Origin: Flavobacteriaceae bacterium UBA3591 | GTDB lineage: Bacteria; Bacteroidota; Bacteroidia; Flavobacteriales; Flavobacteriaceae | Reading direction: 5' to 3' | Assembly (NCBI GenBank): GCA_002375695.1 | Contig: DFMO01000012.1 | Coordinates: 29,014 to 93,013 of the forward strand | Length of the DNA: 64,000 nt | Part shown: one piece after another, positions 24,332-34,442 of the stretch | Layout: the number at the start of each line of letters is the position of its first letter | Numbering within the stretch: position 1 is the stretch's first letter | Made by a program: the position numbers and the translations under genes | The notes under the pieces: generated by a model | What the model saw: only the letters and a program-made list of their open reading frames with translations | The model's database searches: none | What the model was told of the DNA's origin: nothing

Positions 24332-25879
24332 ATGAGCAACGATTTAAAAAAGGTAGCAATCACAATTTTGTCTGTAGGTGCACTAATTGCGGTAGCTACC
24401 ATTTCAATTAATTTATATCTCAAAAACAAAGTAGAAAGTTTTATTACCGATAGATTACCAGAAAATATGATTCGAAGTTATGACGATATAACCGTCGAGT
24501 CATTTGGAGGATCGCTCACCATTACAAACGCTTCACTAATTATTACCAACAAAGAAGACTCCTTAAAACACACCTATATTAATGTCGATAAACTCGAAAT
24601 TTCGCATATTAGTTATTGGGATTATATTTTTAAAGAAGAAATACATATTGAAACCATTTCGGTTATAAACCCAATTATGGCATATTATAAAGATCGGGTT
24701 GTGCCAAAACAAGATTCCACCCAAAAAGGAGTAATCGATATTTACAAACCTATATTTGTAAATAAGCTAGTTGTTAACAACAGTAAATTTGCCATTTACG
24801 AAAAAGGTAAAGATTCTACCAAACTATACACTAAAGGGCTTTCATTAAATATAAACGGAATTAAAGTAGATAAAAATACAATAAAACAAAAAATACCTTT
24901 CGATTATAAAACATACCAAGCCAAAGGCGATTCTCTTTTTGTAAAAGTAAGCCCGTATGAAAATGCAACCGTTTCGCACTTCTCTATTAAAAATAATGAT
25001 GCCGAATTTAAAAACATTCAACTCAAAACAAAGTATTCTAAACAACAGCTCTCTCAAATTATTAAAACCGAACGCGATCATTACAATTTAACATTACCAT
25101 CGCTAACCATAGAATCGATAGGTTTTGGTTTTGATAAAAAGGAATTTTATGCAAAAAGTAAGTTCATCTCATTAACTTCACCTACGGTTAAAATTTACCG
25201 CGACAAATTGGTGGCAGACGACCCAAAAATAAAGCCACTTTATAGCCAAATGCTACGCGAATTACCCTTTGCATTGACTGTAGATTCACTAAATATTTCG
25301 AATGCAAAAATAACTTACGAAGAACGTGTTAATCGAGATAATATGGGGGGCTCCATAAAATTTGAAAACCTTAATGCACAAATTGCCAATGCGAGTAATA
25401 CCTATTCGAGCCCACAGAAAACTCGTTTACAAATTAGCGCCGATTTTATGGGCAACACGCCGCTTGCGGTAGATTGGAGTTTTGATGTAAATGACAAAAC
25501 CGACGCCTTTATTTTTAAAGCCGATATGGGGGCGTTACAAGCCGAAAAAATGAACAGCTTTACCCAACCCAACTTAAATGTAAAATTGGAGGGTCATACA
25601 AACAAAACATACTTTACTATTGATGGTAATAGCGAAAGCGCCACCACCGATATGAAGATAAGTTATTCAAACTTTAAGGTGAATATTCTTAAGAAAAATG
25701 GAAAAGAAAAGAATTCGTTCTTTTCAGCCATTGCCAATATTTTTGTTTCCCAAAATAGCAAGTCTGATGAAGACTCATTTAAAGAAGGTACAGCAACTGC
25801 AACGAGAGACAAAACAAAATCTATTTTTAACTTTCTTTGGATTAGTGTAAAGGCAGCTCTCGAAAAAATTATTGTATAA
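24332..25879 (+). CDS. AsmA/DUF748-like envelope protein
   Basis: The 515-residue protein has one N-terminal signal anchor (about residues 7-28) and then a long beta-rich region. The repeated pattern of short amphipathic strands (ITVESFGGSLTITNASLII, INVDKLEISHISYWDYIF) is typical of AsmA-like and DUF748 proteins, which span the periplasm and move lipids between membranes. It stands alone. TATCTTTA only 5 nt before the ATG resembles a -7 box and would give a very short leader. Confidence 0.8.
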   Translation: MSNDLKKVAITILSVGALIAVATISINLYLKNKVESFITDRLPENMIRSYDDITVESFGGSLTITNASLIITNKEDSLKHTYINVDKLEISHISYWDYIFKEEIHIETISVINPIMAYYKDRVVPKQDSTQKGVIDIYKPIFVNKLVVNNSKFAIYEKGKDSTKLYTKGLSLNINGIKVDKNTIKQKIPFDYKTYQAKGDSLFVKVSPYENATVSHFSIKNNDAEFKNIQLKTKYSKQQLSQIIKTERDHYNLTLPSLTIESIGFGFDKKEFYAKSKFISLTSPTVKIYRDKLVADDPKIKPLYSQMLRELPFALTVDSLNISNAKITYEERVNRDNMGGSIKFENLNAQIANASNTYSSPQKTRLQISADFMGNTPLAVDWSFDVNDKTDAFIFKADMGALQAEKMNSFTQPNLNVKLEGHTNKTYFTIDGNSESATTDMKISYSNFKVNILKKNGKEKNSFFSAIANIFVSQNSKSDEDSFKEGTATATRDKTKSIFNFLWISVKAALEKIIV

Positions 25880-25883
25880 ACTT

Positions 25884-26066
25884 TTATTGCTCAATGCTCG
25901 AGGCAGAAAACGAAACCATTTCACCGTTGGTAAAAGCCACATTTATTTCAATAGGATTACAACAAATTTCGCAGTCTTCAATATATGTTTGTCGCAAGAC
26001 CGAAGCGTCCAACAGCATCGAAATTTCTTCCCAGCAATGTGGGCATTGAAAAAAGTGTTCAAACAT
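25884..26066 (-). CDS. CPXCG-type cysteine-rich zinc ribbon protein
   Basis: This 60-residue protein has two pairs of metal-ligand cysteines, CPHC near the start and CEIC-C in the middle. With the ISMLLDASV segment, this fits the Cys_rich_CPXCG family. The small size is normal. Function is unknown. It lies just upstream of the ABC-F gene on the same strand, 3' to 3' with the AsmA-like gene. Confidence 0.85.
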   Translation of the reverse strand: MFEHFFQCPHCWEEISMLLDASVLRQTYIEDCEICCNPIEINVAFTNGEMVSFSASSIEQ

Positions 26067-26098
26067 AATTTAAAGCAATAAAATTGAAGCTCGCAAAA

Positions 26099-28015
26099 CT
26101 ATTGAGTCGATAAGGATTCTACAGTTTCCTGAAGCACCTCCCACTCTTCCATTAACGTTTTCAGCTTTTTCTTTTTATTTTGATACTTGTCAAAAAAGTT
26201 TGGTTTTGCGATAGTTTCATCGTAATTAATAGCCAATTCGGTATCAATTTCGGCGATTTCTTTTTCTAAAGTTGAAATTTTAGCTTCAACGTTACTAAGT
26301 TTATTTTTGGCAGACTTTAGCTTTTTTTGCAATTCGTATTCTTCGCCTGCTGAACGTTTTTGTTTTACTTCAGAAACTACCGTTCGTTTTTCGGCTTCAC
26401 GAAGATTTTGAAGATTTCGTTGCTCAAGAAAATAGTTTATATCGCCCAAATACTCTTTAATTTTATGATCTCTAAACTCATAAACCTTATCTGTTAATCC
26501 TTGTAAAAAATCACGGTCGTGGGATACTAAAATCAAGGTACCTTCAAAACTTTTTAAAGCGTCTTTTAAAACGTTTTTAGATTTTATATCTAAGTGGTTG
26601 GTAGGCTCATCCATGACCAATACATTAAAGGGCTGAAGCATCAACTTTGCAAGTGCCAATCTATTGCGTTCGCCACCACTAAGCACTCTTACATATTTTT
26701 CGACATCGTCGCCTCTAAAGAGAAAAGAACCCAAAATATCCCGAACTCTACTGCGGTTTTTTTCATTTGCCGCGTCAATCATGGTATCCAAAACAGTTTT
26801 GCTACCGTCCAAATAATCGGCTTGATTTTGAGCAAAATACCCTATCTGTACATTGTGTCCAAGATTTACTTTTCCTTGGTGTTCAATTTCGCCCACGATA
26901 ATTTTGGCTAATGTAGATTTACCTTGCCCGTTTTGTCCCACAAAGGCTATTTTTGAATCGCGAGCCACAACGAGGTCTACCTCGTTTAAAACATTTTTAT
27001 TGCCGTAACTTTTTGAAATATTCTCTGCCTCAACCACTACTTTTCCCGGGGTTACAGAAACAGGAAAGCGCAAAGTCATTACACTGTTATCGTCTTCGTC
27101 TACCTCAATTCTATCTATTTTATCGAGCTTTTTTATAAGCGATTGCGCCATTGTGGCTTTACTCGCTTTAGCACGGAACTTATCGATAAGTTTTTCGGTT
27201 TGTTCAATTTGTTTTTGTTGGTTTTTTTGTGAAGCTAATTGTTGTTCGCGCAGCTCATTTCGCAGTACTAAATATTGCGAATACGGTTTGTTAAAATCAT
27301 AAATTTTACCCAACGAAATTTCAATAGTGCGATTGGTAACATTATCCAAAAACATTTTATCGTGCGATACGATAACCACGGCTCCTGCATAGCTTTTAAG
27401 AAATTCTTCTAACCACAAGATCGATTCAATATCGAGGTGGTTGGTAGGCTCATCGAGCAGTAAAATATCGTTGTTTTGAAGTAGTAATTTCGCAAGTTCT
27501 ATACGCATACGCCACCCGCCCGAAAACGTTTCGGTGAGTTTATCAAAATCGGCGCGTTGAAAACCTAAACCTTGTAAAATACGTTCGGTTTCACCTTGAT
27601 AATTGTACCCACCGTGAATTTCATATTGATGCTGCACATCGTTTAAATCTACCATTAAATTATGATAGCCTTCACTTTCGTAATCGGTTCTTTCGGCAAG
27701 TTGGGTGTTTATTTCTTCCAGCTTTTTTTCGAGCTTTTTAATTTCGGTAAATGCCTCATAAGACTCTTCCAAAACCGTTCTTCCTTTTTCAAAATCGATA
27801 TCTTGTTTTAAAAAACCAATTGAAATTTCTTTATCGGTGGCAATCTGGCCGGTATCGTACTCCTGTTCGCCCGAAAGTATTTTTAGCAAGGTAGATTTTC
27901 CGGCGCCATTTTTTCCAACCAGTCCAACACGGTCACCCGCTTTAAGCTGAAATGTAATTTTTTCGAACAAATAATCGCCTTGAAAAGAGACTGAAAGATT
28001 ATGAATATTAATCAT
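26099..28015 (-). CDS. ABC-F family ATPase (Uup/YdiF type)
   Basis: The 638-residue protein contains two ABC domains in tandem without membrane segments: Walker A GKNGAGKST and GQNGQGKST, signatures FSGGWRMR and LSGGERNR, and Walker B with DEPTNHLD twice. A charged linker (about 240-310) joins them and a C-terminal coiled coil (about 535-638) ends the protein, as in Uup/YdiF. ABC-F proteins bind the ribosome E site and resolve stalled states, or act in DNA metabolism in the case of Uup. It is divergent from the DUF983 gene. Confidence 0.93.
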   Translation of the reverse strand: MINIHNLSVSFQGDYLFEKITFQLKAGDRVGLVGKNGAGKSTLLKILSGEQEYDTGQIATDKEISIGFLKQDIDFEKGRTVLEESYEAFTEIKKLEKKLEEINTQLAERTDYESEGYHNLMVDLNDVQHQYEIHGGYNYQGETERILQGLGFQRADFDKLTETFSGGWRMRIELAKLLLQNNDILLLDEPTNHLDIESILWLEEFLKSYAGAVVIVSHDKMFLDNVTNRTIEISLGKIYDFNKPYSQYLVLRNELREQQLASQKNQQKQIEQTEKLIDKFRAKASKATMAQSLIKKLDKIDRIEVDEDDNSVMTLRFPVSVTPGKVVVEAENISKSYGNKNVLNEVDLVVARDSKIAFVGQNGQGKSTLAKIIVGEIEHQGKVNLGHNVQIGYFAQNQADYLDGSKTVLDTMIDAANEKNRSRVRDILGSFLFRGDDVEKYVRVLSGGERNRLALAKLMLQPFNVLVMDEPTNHLDIKSKNVLKDALKSFEGTLILVSHDRDFLQGLTDKVYEFRDHKIKEYLGDINYFLEQRNLQNLREAEKRTVVSEVKQKRSAGEEYELQKKLKSAKNKLSNVEAKISTLEKEIAEIDTELAINYDETIAKPNFFDKYQNKKKKLKTLMEEWEVLQETVESLSTQ

Positions 28016-28142
28016 GATATGTAAGTATTAAACCTAAAATTTTTAAGCACCAATTATGCCAATAAGCGATAAACTTTACTTTGCAAATTGCTTTAAAATT
28101 TTTGCAAAGATGCCTATTTTTGTGGCGTTAAAAAAGCTGAGA

Positions 28143-28529
28143 ATGAAATTATTGAAAGGCACCAAACTTTACAGTATTTTTACTAGCAAATGCCCCGTTT
28201 GCCACAAGGGCGATATGTATGTTGAAAACAACCCATACAAAGTAACCAAGCTGATGAAGATGCACGAATTTTGCAGCCATTGCGGTAAAAAATTTAAAAT
28301 TGAACCTTCTTTCTTTTTTGGCGCAATGTACGTAAGTTATGCTGTGGGAGTAGCCATTGCCGTAGCCGCATTTATTATTTCGTTCTTTTTTCTCGACTTA
28401 GGCAGAAATTATTCGTTTTTAGCAATTATTATAACGCTTGCTGTTTTGTTTCCTATAATAGTAAGAGTTTCAAGAAATATTTGGATTAACTTTTTTGTTG
28501 ATTACGACCGTGAAAAAGCCGAAAAATAA
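28143..28529 (+). CDS. DUF983 membrane protein
   Basis: The ATG at 28143 was chosen because the -7 box TATTTTTG (28115-28122) lies inside any longer reading frame. The 128-residue product has an N-terminal zinc knuckle pair (CPVCHKGD, CSHCGKKF) and two membrane helices (about 60-85 and 90-110), the DUF983 layout. Function is unknown. It converges with the FAD oxidoreductase gene with 10 bp between stops. Confidence 0.9.
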   Translation: MKLLKGTKLYSIFTSKCPVCHKGDMYVENNPYKVTKLMKMHEFCSHCGKKFKIEPSFFFGAMYVSYAVGVAIAVAAFIISFFFLDLGRNYSFLAIIITLAVLFPIIVRVSRNIWINFFVDYDREKAEK

Positions 28530-28539
28530 TTCATAAACT

Positions 28540-29583
28540 TTACAGCATTCTATTAATATCCATGTCTTTTGGCATGGCGGTATTTTGCGTTATTGCGTTA
28601 ATTAAAATCTTTGAGACTAAAGGTGCCATCAAAAATCCGCGCGAACCCAATCCATTAAAAAATACAATATTTTTAAATTGAGGCACGCTGCCAATTAATG
28701 GTTTGTGGTCTTGCGTAGTGGGTCTTATACCTGCCGTTTGACCCACAAGCTCGAAAGGGCAATTAATCATCTTTTTTAATTTTGAAATAATTTCATCTCG
28801 TGCCGCTTGCGTAGTTTCTAAAGTTAAACTTTCGCGATTAAAGGTTGCACCAACTTTATAACAGTCATCCCCAAGTGGAATTATATAAAACGCATCTTTT
28901 AAAAGCGATTGTAGCTTTAATTCAGGGGCTTTTATGATTATATATTCTCCTTTATTACCTTTTAATGCTTTTTGCGGAAAAAACGGATTGCGCTTTGCTC
29001 CTGCGCCTTCGGCAAAAATTACAGTTGTTGCCGTATAATTGTTATAAGTTACAGTACCATTAGCCTGCTTTAGAGCTTGATAGTTGAACTCTTCTTCAAA
29101 AAGATGGTTATTGTTCTTTAAATATTTACGATACCCTGTAAGTAGGTTTGATACGTTAATTTGGGCCGTACCCAAAACTTTTCCGAAGCCTAATGGAGCA
29201 GAAATATTGTTGTTATTATTTTTTAAAAATTCGGTAGATAGATAGGGTTGCAATTCGTTTTTATCGCTTGCTACTGTCCAATTATTTTGTTCTTCAACAC
29301 TTTTAAAAACACGAAGAATTGGGTTTTCTACAAATATTTGTTGGTTTAACTTTTCTGAAATGTTACGGTAAAAAGATACTGCTTCGGGATAAAATTGCGA
29401 GGCATTCCACGTAACGGTAAAACGTTTTAAAACTGTAGGATTAAACACACCACCCGAATTTGCCGTAGCACCCGGTTTACCATTATCAATTACTATAAAA
29501 CTTTTGTTTTGTGCTAAAAGTTGTTCGCATAATGAAATACCAGCAATCCCCAATCCTACTACTATATAATCTACATTTTTCAT
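28540..29583 (-). CDS. FAD-dependent oxidoreductase (DAO family)
   Basis: The 347-residue protein starts with the dinucleotide-binding motif VGLGIAGISLCEQL, and the C-terminus has the conserved GIRPTTQDHKPLIG and NGLGSRGFLMAP motifs of D-amino-acid-oxidase-like/MnmC-like enzymes. The substrate is unclear. It follows gldN on the same strand but is separated by a terminator. Its position next to the gld cluster is common in flavobacteria. Confidence 0.88.
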   Translation of the reverse strand: MKNVDYIVVGLGIAGISLCEQLLAQNKSFIVIDNGKPGATANSGGVFNPTVLKRFTVTWNASQFYPEAVSFYRNISEKLNQQIFVENPILRVFKSVEEQNNWTVASDKNELQPYLSTEFLKNNNNNISAPLGFGKVLGTAQINVSNLLTGYRKYLKNNNHLFEEEFNYQALKQANGTVTYNNYTATTVIFAEGAGAKRNPFFPQKALKGNKGEYIIIKAPELKLQSLLKDAFYIIPLGDDCYKVGATFNRESLTLETTQAARDEIISKLKKMINCPFELVGQTAGIRPTTQDHKPLIGSVPQFKNIVFFNGLGSRGFLMAPLVSKILINAITQNTAMPKDMDINRML

Positions 29584-29603
29584 ATTAACCAGTATATATA
29601 AAT

Positions 29604-29643
29604 AAAAAACCCTTCAATTTCAAAAAATGAAACCTGAAGGGTT
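29604..29643 (-). terminator. terminator of the topA-gldKLMN transcription unit
   Basis: AACCCTTCA (29608-29616) pairs with TGAAGGGTT (29635-29643). An A-run at 29604-29609 gives the U-tract for minus-strand transcripts. It lies 29 nt beyond the gldN stop. Confidence 0.85.
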
Positions 29644-29671
29644 CTTTAAATTTATGAATAAAATCAACAAC

Positions 29672-30571
29672 TTAGTAATTCCATAAGTCTATTTCGATAT
29701 TGCGAATTTGCTCTTTAATTCTATCAGATTCTAATAGTTGCATTAAAGCATTATCGTTAATATAATCGTTAACAGTTCTGTCGCCTTGTACGTTGTCTTC
29801 TTTATAAATAACAGCGTTAAAACGTCTAGAATTTAACAAGTGATCGTATGATATGGGTTGCGATGTATTCTTTCGGTTAAAGGCTTTTGCTTCGTGTAGC
29901 ACTTCGCGTGCTCCTGGAAACCAAACCCAGAATAATTCAACTTTAGAATCAATTCCATCTTCTGGGAAAGCCTTAGAGCGCGCCTCGTTAGCTACTGGGC
30001 AAATACCCAGCAAACGATACTTTAACTCGCCTTGACGCTTGTCTAAGTACCAGTACCCGCGAATACGCCATTCTTCAATATCGCCAGCGTCTAATGAAAA
30101 CTTACGAACGTATTGTGGATCTACTACACCTTCGGCATTGTATTGCTCGATACCTAAGTCTGTAGTATCGCTATACACCAAAGAGGCTGTAATATCATCT
30201 AAAGTACGTTTTTCAGTAAAATATGAATCTGCATAAACAGCATCAATTTTTCCATTTTTAATGTTTCTTACCAAAACATCATAAAGGGAGCGTCTATCTG
30301 CACCAATGTTGTTGGTATCTATAGGGTAATACAATGGAAAGTTTACTCTTTCGTCAAGATCTATAATTTCCCAAGTGGTTTTAGACCACAGTACGTCACG
30401 CTCATCTGTATATCCATACGGCAACGGTTTATCGTTGTCATACGCAATTTGCGCTTCGGTTTTCTTGCCTATATCCTCCGGGGTTTTGGCATTAAGAATG
30501 TTTACTTGTGCCGAAGCACTCGCGGCCATTCCAAGACCCAAAACACATAAAACAACATTTTTCAAATTCAT
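29672..30571 (-). CDS. gldN: gliding motility / type IX secretion protein GldN
   Basis: The 299-residue protein has a signal peptide (1-22, ending ASASAQ). It then has the GldN/PorN domain with DERDVLWSKTTWEIIDLDERVN and YPIDTNN near the N-terminus and the REVLHEAKAFNRKN segment. GldN is periplasmic and forms rings with the lipoprotein GldK under the outer membrane. It is the last gene of gldKLMN, with 23 nt after gldM, and is followed by a terminator. Confidence 0.95.
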   Translation of the reverse strand: MNLKNVVLCVLGLGMAASASAQVNILNAKTPEDIGKKTEAQIAYDNDKPLPYGYTDERDVLWSKTTWEIIDLDERVNFPLYYPIDTNNIGADRRSLYDVLVRNIKNGKIDAVYADSYFTEKRTLDDITASLVYSDTTDLGIEQYNAEGVVDPQYVRKFSLDAGDIEEWRIRGYWYLDKRQGELKYRLLGICPVANEARSKAFPEDGIDSKVELFWVWFPGAREVLHEAKAFNRKNTSQPISYDHLLNSRRFNAVIYKEDNVQGDRTVNDYINDNALMQLLESDRIKEQIRNIEIDLWNY

Positions 30572-30594
30572 ACCTATAGGGTTTTTACTTAATT

Positions 30595-32172
30595 TTAGTT
30601 TGTCAATTCAATAATTACAGGAGAAATCTTTTTAAGCTTATAGCTTGAATTTCCTGCGAGGGTAGCATTGATATCAAAGATTTGAACTGCATCACCACGT
30701 TTTGCTCTTCTTAAAGCACCTTTTGCCGCAGCGTCTAGTTTTGTTCCTCTTACTTTAACCGTAGGTTGACCAGAAACTTTAAAACTAAAGCCAGTTACAC
30801 GAATATTTAAGTCGAAGTCAAAGTCTTGCAATACCGCCGAAACTGTTGAAATTTCTAAGCCTCCACGTGCCATTCTAACAATTCCTGTCTCACCACGTAC
30901 AGCACCTACTGGCGCAGGGATATCTTTAATACGGAATTCTTGTTTAGAGCCAACAGTTTGGCCATCTGGCATTGTTCCATTTGCCGAAATTGTAACTGTT
31001 CTTCCAGATCCTGGACGCATTACATATTTAGTACCCGAAACTTTAAATAAACCTGGTGCCGAAGCATTTACTTTATTGTCAGGTATTCCAGGAATAGAAA
31101 CCGTAATTGGGTTATCAACTCCACGGTATACAACATTCATCTTATCTGCAGCAATCACTGCCGAATTTGGTTTAGAAATTGTTGCAAACGATCGATCTAC
31201 TTTTACTTCGGTTTCTTTACCATCTTCTCCGTAGTATAAGAATCCTTCAATTTTATGATCACCTGGCGCACCAGCGCCAACGCTTAATTTCACCTTACCT
31301 CCTTCAAAGGTGTAGTCTTTTCCTTCCTCCAGTTTGCGACCATCCAAGGTAAGTTCTGCCCTTTTTGGTTTTGTACTTTCGTCTGTACGACCAAGAACAA
31401 TAGAACCGTCAAAAGTTTCGCCTGAATAGTAAGCAGATTTAGATGATTCTAACAATGTTGAATAGTTACTAAAAGATAGTGCAGCAGCTTGTTGTCCTGC
31501 CAACATTTTTTGAAGAATTTCACTCTTAGTGCTTTTAACATCGGCTTGAATTTGAGTAAGCTTAGTTAAAGAAGCTACTAATGGGAAACCTTCGTAATGG
31601 TAGTTTAACCACTTAACTTTTTTACCGTCGCGATTTGTTTCTTCGGCTGTTGAAAAGTTATTTTTTACAGCGGCTTCAATTTCGTCAATTCCAGCAACTT
31701 TTTCCAAAGCAGGATCAGACAATACATCTAGCATTTGCGTGCGGTAAGCATCAATTTTTGCTATAAATTCTTGTCCGCCTTCTTTATACTTATCGCCTGT
31801 AAAAAACAGGTTGTTAAAAAAGTCTGGTTTATCCATAACTTCATAATCTGAAGGGTCTTCAATTTTCGCCATTGCAGCTTCCTTCAGTGAAGCCAAATAT
31901 GTGTCGAGTTCGTTTGAAATTTGCGCTACTTTATCGGCTTTCGCTTTTACCTCGGCGTATTGCGCAGGTTCATCGGCGGCCTTTACAGCAAGCCCTTCCA
32001 TAAAGGCTTGATTACGTTGTGTTGTAGCTGCATTAGCGTCTTCAATTTTTTCATTTAAAAGTCCAAAAGCAGATAATACTTCTTTGGACATATTTAGTGC
32101 AAGCATTGCGATGAAAACCAAATACATAAGGTTAATCATCTTCTGCCTTGGGGATAGTTTTCCTCCTGCCAT
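30595..32172 (-). CDS. gldM: gliding motility / type IX secretion protein GldM
   Basis: The 525-residue protein has one N-terminal membrane helix (about 12-32, in MINLMYLVFIAMLALNM) and a large periplasmic part made of a helical bundle followed by beta domains (D2-D4). GldM dimers connect the GldL proton-driven motor in the inner membrane to the GldK/GldN ring. The conserved SPRQKMINLMYLV start confirms the frame. It sits 44 nt after gldL. Confidence 0.96.
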   Translation of the reverse strand: MAGGKLSPRQKMINLMYLVFIAMLALNMSKEVLSAFGLLNEKIEDANAATTQRNQAFMEGLAVKAADEPAQYAEVKAKADKVAQISNELDTYLASLKEAAMAKIEDPSDYEVMDKPDFFNNLFFTGDKYKEGGQEFIAKIDAYRTQMLDVLSDPALEKVAGIDEIEAAVKNNFSTAEETNRDGKKVKWLNYHYEGFPLVASLTKLTQIQADVKSTKSEILQKMLAGQQAAALSFSNYSTLLESSKSAYYSGETFDGSIVLGRTDESTKPKRAELTLDGRKLEEGKDYTFEGGKVKLSVGAGAPGDHKIEGFLYYGEDGKETEVKVDRSFATISKPNSAVIAADKMNVVYRGVDNPITVSIPGIPDNKVNASAPGLFKVSGTKYVMRPGSGRTVTISANGTMPDGQTVGSKQEFRIKDIPAPVGAVRGETGIVRMARGGLEISTVSAVLQDFDFDLNIRVTGFSFKVSGQPTVKVRGTKLDAAAKGALRRAKRGDAVQIFDINATLAGNSSYKLKKISPVIIELTN

Positions 32173-32216
32173 TTTTATTCTTTTTTAAAGATTAATAATT
32201 AAGGTGAAAACCTATC

Positions 32217-32870
32217 TTAGTTTTTATGAGTCATCGCCGAAAGCATTCCACCATACACACCGTTCAATGAAGAAAGGTTTGTAGATAAGTTTTGCATTTG
32301 CTGCTTAAGTTGCTCGGCATTTTCTGCGATTGCTTGGTTTGCTTCAGTTTGACGGCTTGCCGATTCAATTTGCACTTTATAAAGGCTGTTTAATGAATCC
32401 ATTTGTGCAGCAGCAAGCGCCATTTCTTCGCTATACTTTTTAGTAGAGCTCATTGCTTCGGCAGTAGGAGCCATACTTTTAGTAGCCCCTTCAAAAGATC
32501 GAATACTAGTTGTTAGGCTGTTCATTAATTCAGCATCGATACGAGCGTCCTTTAACATATCATCTAGTTTTTTAGACAAAAGACCTTGAGTGTCTTCAGT
32601 TTCTTTAGCAACTGCTTTTTTCTTAGTACTTGCGCCTCCTGCTAGTTCTGGATAAACCAATGACCAATCCAGATCCTCGTCTACCGGCTCAAAAGCAGAA
32701 ATCGCGAAAATAATTGCTTCAGTAATAAGTCCGATTGCCAAAAGAACACCACCGTTTAACGGACCTAATTCCCAGTGAAGAATTTTGAAAAGTGCTCCAA
32801 TAATTACTATCGATGCTCCAAGGCCGTAGGCCATATTAAATAATTTCTTTGAAGATTTTGATTGTGCCAT
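32217..32870 (-). CDS. gldL: gliding motility / type IX secretion motor protein GldL
   Basis: The 217-residue protein has two membrane helices (about 12-30 and 38-60) and a cytoplasmic coiled-coil tail. The intramembrane acidic residues expected for proton flow are present (E51 and E61 in LITEAIIFAISAFEP), as is KILHW in helix 1. GldL pentamers form the rotary motor with GldM. The gene follows gldK after an 84-nt gap. Confidence 0.96.
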   Translation of the reverse strand: MAQSKSSKKLFNMAYGLGASIVIIGALFKILHWELGPLNGGVLLAIGLITEAIIFAISAFEPVDEDLDWSLVYPELAGGASTKKKAVAKETEDTQGLLSKKLDDMLKDARIDAELMNSLTTSIRSFEGATKSMAPTAEAMSSTKKYSEEMALAAAQMDSLNSLYKVQIESASRQTEANQAIAENAEQLKQQMQNLSTNLSSLNGVYGGMLSAMTHKN

Positions 32871-32954
32871 AATACTTAATGTTTTGTTGAGTTTTTAGTT
32901 TAAGGTTTGATTGAGTTTAATAAAAAAGGTTTTGAATTTAAAAAAAAAGGGATA

Positions 32955-34328
32955 TTAGCGAGCATCGCCAAAGTTGTTATTTAAAACTACGTCTGTCCCC
33001 ATATAATCTTGAACAGTTCTAAAGCCAATATAACTTCTAGCCGAATCTGCATACTCGTAGTCGCGAGTACTAACTTGTAAAAAGTAAGCTACATCTTTCC
33101 AAGAACCACCGCGAACAACTTTGCGCATATTGTCTTTATCGTTGACATTTGGATTCATAGTAGACGAATAGTTGTATGATGCAGGATCGTAAGATGATGC
33201 TACCCACTCGGCCACATTACCAGACATATTATACAAGTTAAATTCGTTTGGCTCATAACTTTTAGCTTCTACAGTGTATAACGCTTGGTCTGCCGCATAA
33301 TCTCCACGTAATGGCTTAAAGTTGGCCATAAAACAACCGCGGTCGTTTTTAGCATATGGGCCACCCCACGGGTAGGTAGCAGACTCTAAGCCGCCACGAG
33401 CTGCGTACTCCCACTCTGCCTCACCTGGGAGACGGAAAGAATTGACAAAGTTTTTCTTTTTAGATTTTTGGTATGCGTTTTTATACAACGTTCTCCACGC
33501 ACAAAATGCTTTAGCTTGCTTCCAGTTTACCCCAACAACTGGGTAATCACCATATGCTTGATGCCAAAAATAATCGTTGTGCATTGGCTCATTATAAGAA
33601 TAATTAAAGTCTTTAATCCAAACTGTAGTATCTGGATAAATCATTAATTCTTCCTTTTTAATAAAATCTTTTCTTCGCTTGGTTTTGTCGCGAGCTGCTG
33701 CTTCAATATCCATATAGGTATATTGAAATTTAAGCTTACTTACATCGATAGTACGTTGACCGTTGTATGCTTCCTCAATAGGAATATACATCGTGTCCAT
33801 AACTTCAGAGTAATACTCATCTGGGTATTCTGAAGTATCCCAAATAATATCTACTTTATCGTTAAGCTTTCTACCCGCGTAGTAATCTTCGCCCATCCCA
33901 AAGTAATTGTCGTACATATACTGTTGGTACGGCGTCATTTCTTCATTTTCTTGGTCAACGAAAGCAAACTCTCCAATACCACCATCACCTGGTGTAGCTC
34001 CAACCATATCTGCTTGAATAGCTAAACGTAAGCGCACTGTAGAATCTCTTACCCAATTTACAAATTGACGGTACTCTGAGTTAGTAATTTCAGTTTCGTC
34101 CATATAAAAAGAACGAACGGTAACGGTTTTAGTTGGCGCATCATTTACGGCAACAAAATCGTCATCGCTTTTACCCATAATGAATGAGCCACCCGGTACG
34201 AGTGTCATTCCATAAGGTTTTTGAGGATACCATTTTTTACCTTTTACCCCAACCAATTCGCCTCGGTCTCCAGAGTTACAACTGAACAAAAAGGCAACGA
34301 TCGCAGTTAATGCAATAAACTTCTTCAT
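32955..34328 (-). CDS. gldK: gliding motility / type IX secretion lipoprotein GldK
   Basis: The ATG at 34328 gives a proper lipoprotein signal (MKKFIALTAIVAFLFSC, cysteine 17). The rest is an FGE-sulfatase-type domain (GGSFIMGKSDDD, FRLPGEAEWEYAARGG, MSGNVAEWVAS, RVVRGGSWKDVAY) with inserted loops, as in GldK/PorK. The formylglycine-generating activity is not expected in this family. GldK forms the outer-membrane-associated ring with GldN. It is the first gene of the four-gene gld block. Confidence 0.95.
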   Translation of the reverse strand: MKKFIALTAIVAFLFSCNSGDRGELVGVKGKKWYPQKPYGMTLVPGGSFIMGKSDDDFVAVNDAPTKTVTVRSFYMDETEITNSEYRQFVNWVRDSTVRLRLAIQADMVGATPGDGGIGEFAFVDQENEEMTPYQQYMYDNYFGMGEDYYAGRKLNDKVDIIWDTSEYPDEYYSEVMDTMYIPIEEAYNGQRTIDVSKLKFQYTYMDIEAAARDKTKRRKDFIKKEELMIYPDTTVWIKDFNYSYNEPMHNDYFWHQAYGDYPVVGVNWKQAKAFCAWRTLYKNAYQKSKKKNFVNSFRLPGEAEWEYAARGGLESATYPWGGPYAKNDRGCFMANFKPLRGDYAADQALYTVEAKSYEPNEFNLYNMSGNVAEWVASSYDPASYNYSSTMNPNVNDKDNMRKVVRGGSWKDVAYFLQVSTRDYEYADSARSYIGFRTVQDYMGTDVVLNNNFGDAR

Positions 34329-34442
34329 AGGTATTTTGGTTAAATTTTGAGATTCAAGGGCGTAAACGTATCTATAAAAATTCAAAAAAACAATTTTTTT
34401 TTTGAAAATTCATTGATACCTACCTCTACTTGCTTACTTAAA

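Noticed and set aside
25872..26081. Plus-strand frame opposite the CPXCG gene
   Set aside because: The minus-strand frame carries the cysteine pattern of a known family, and the plus-strand one has none.
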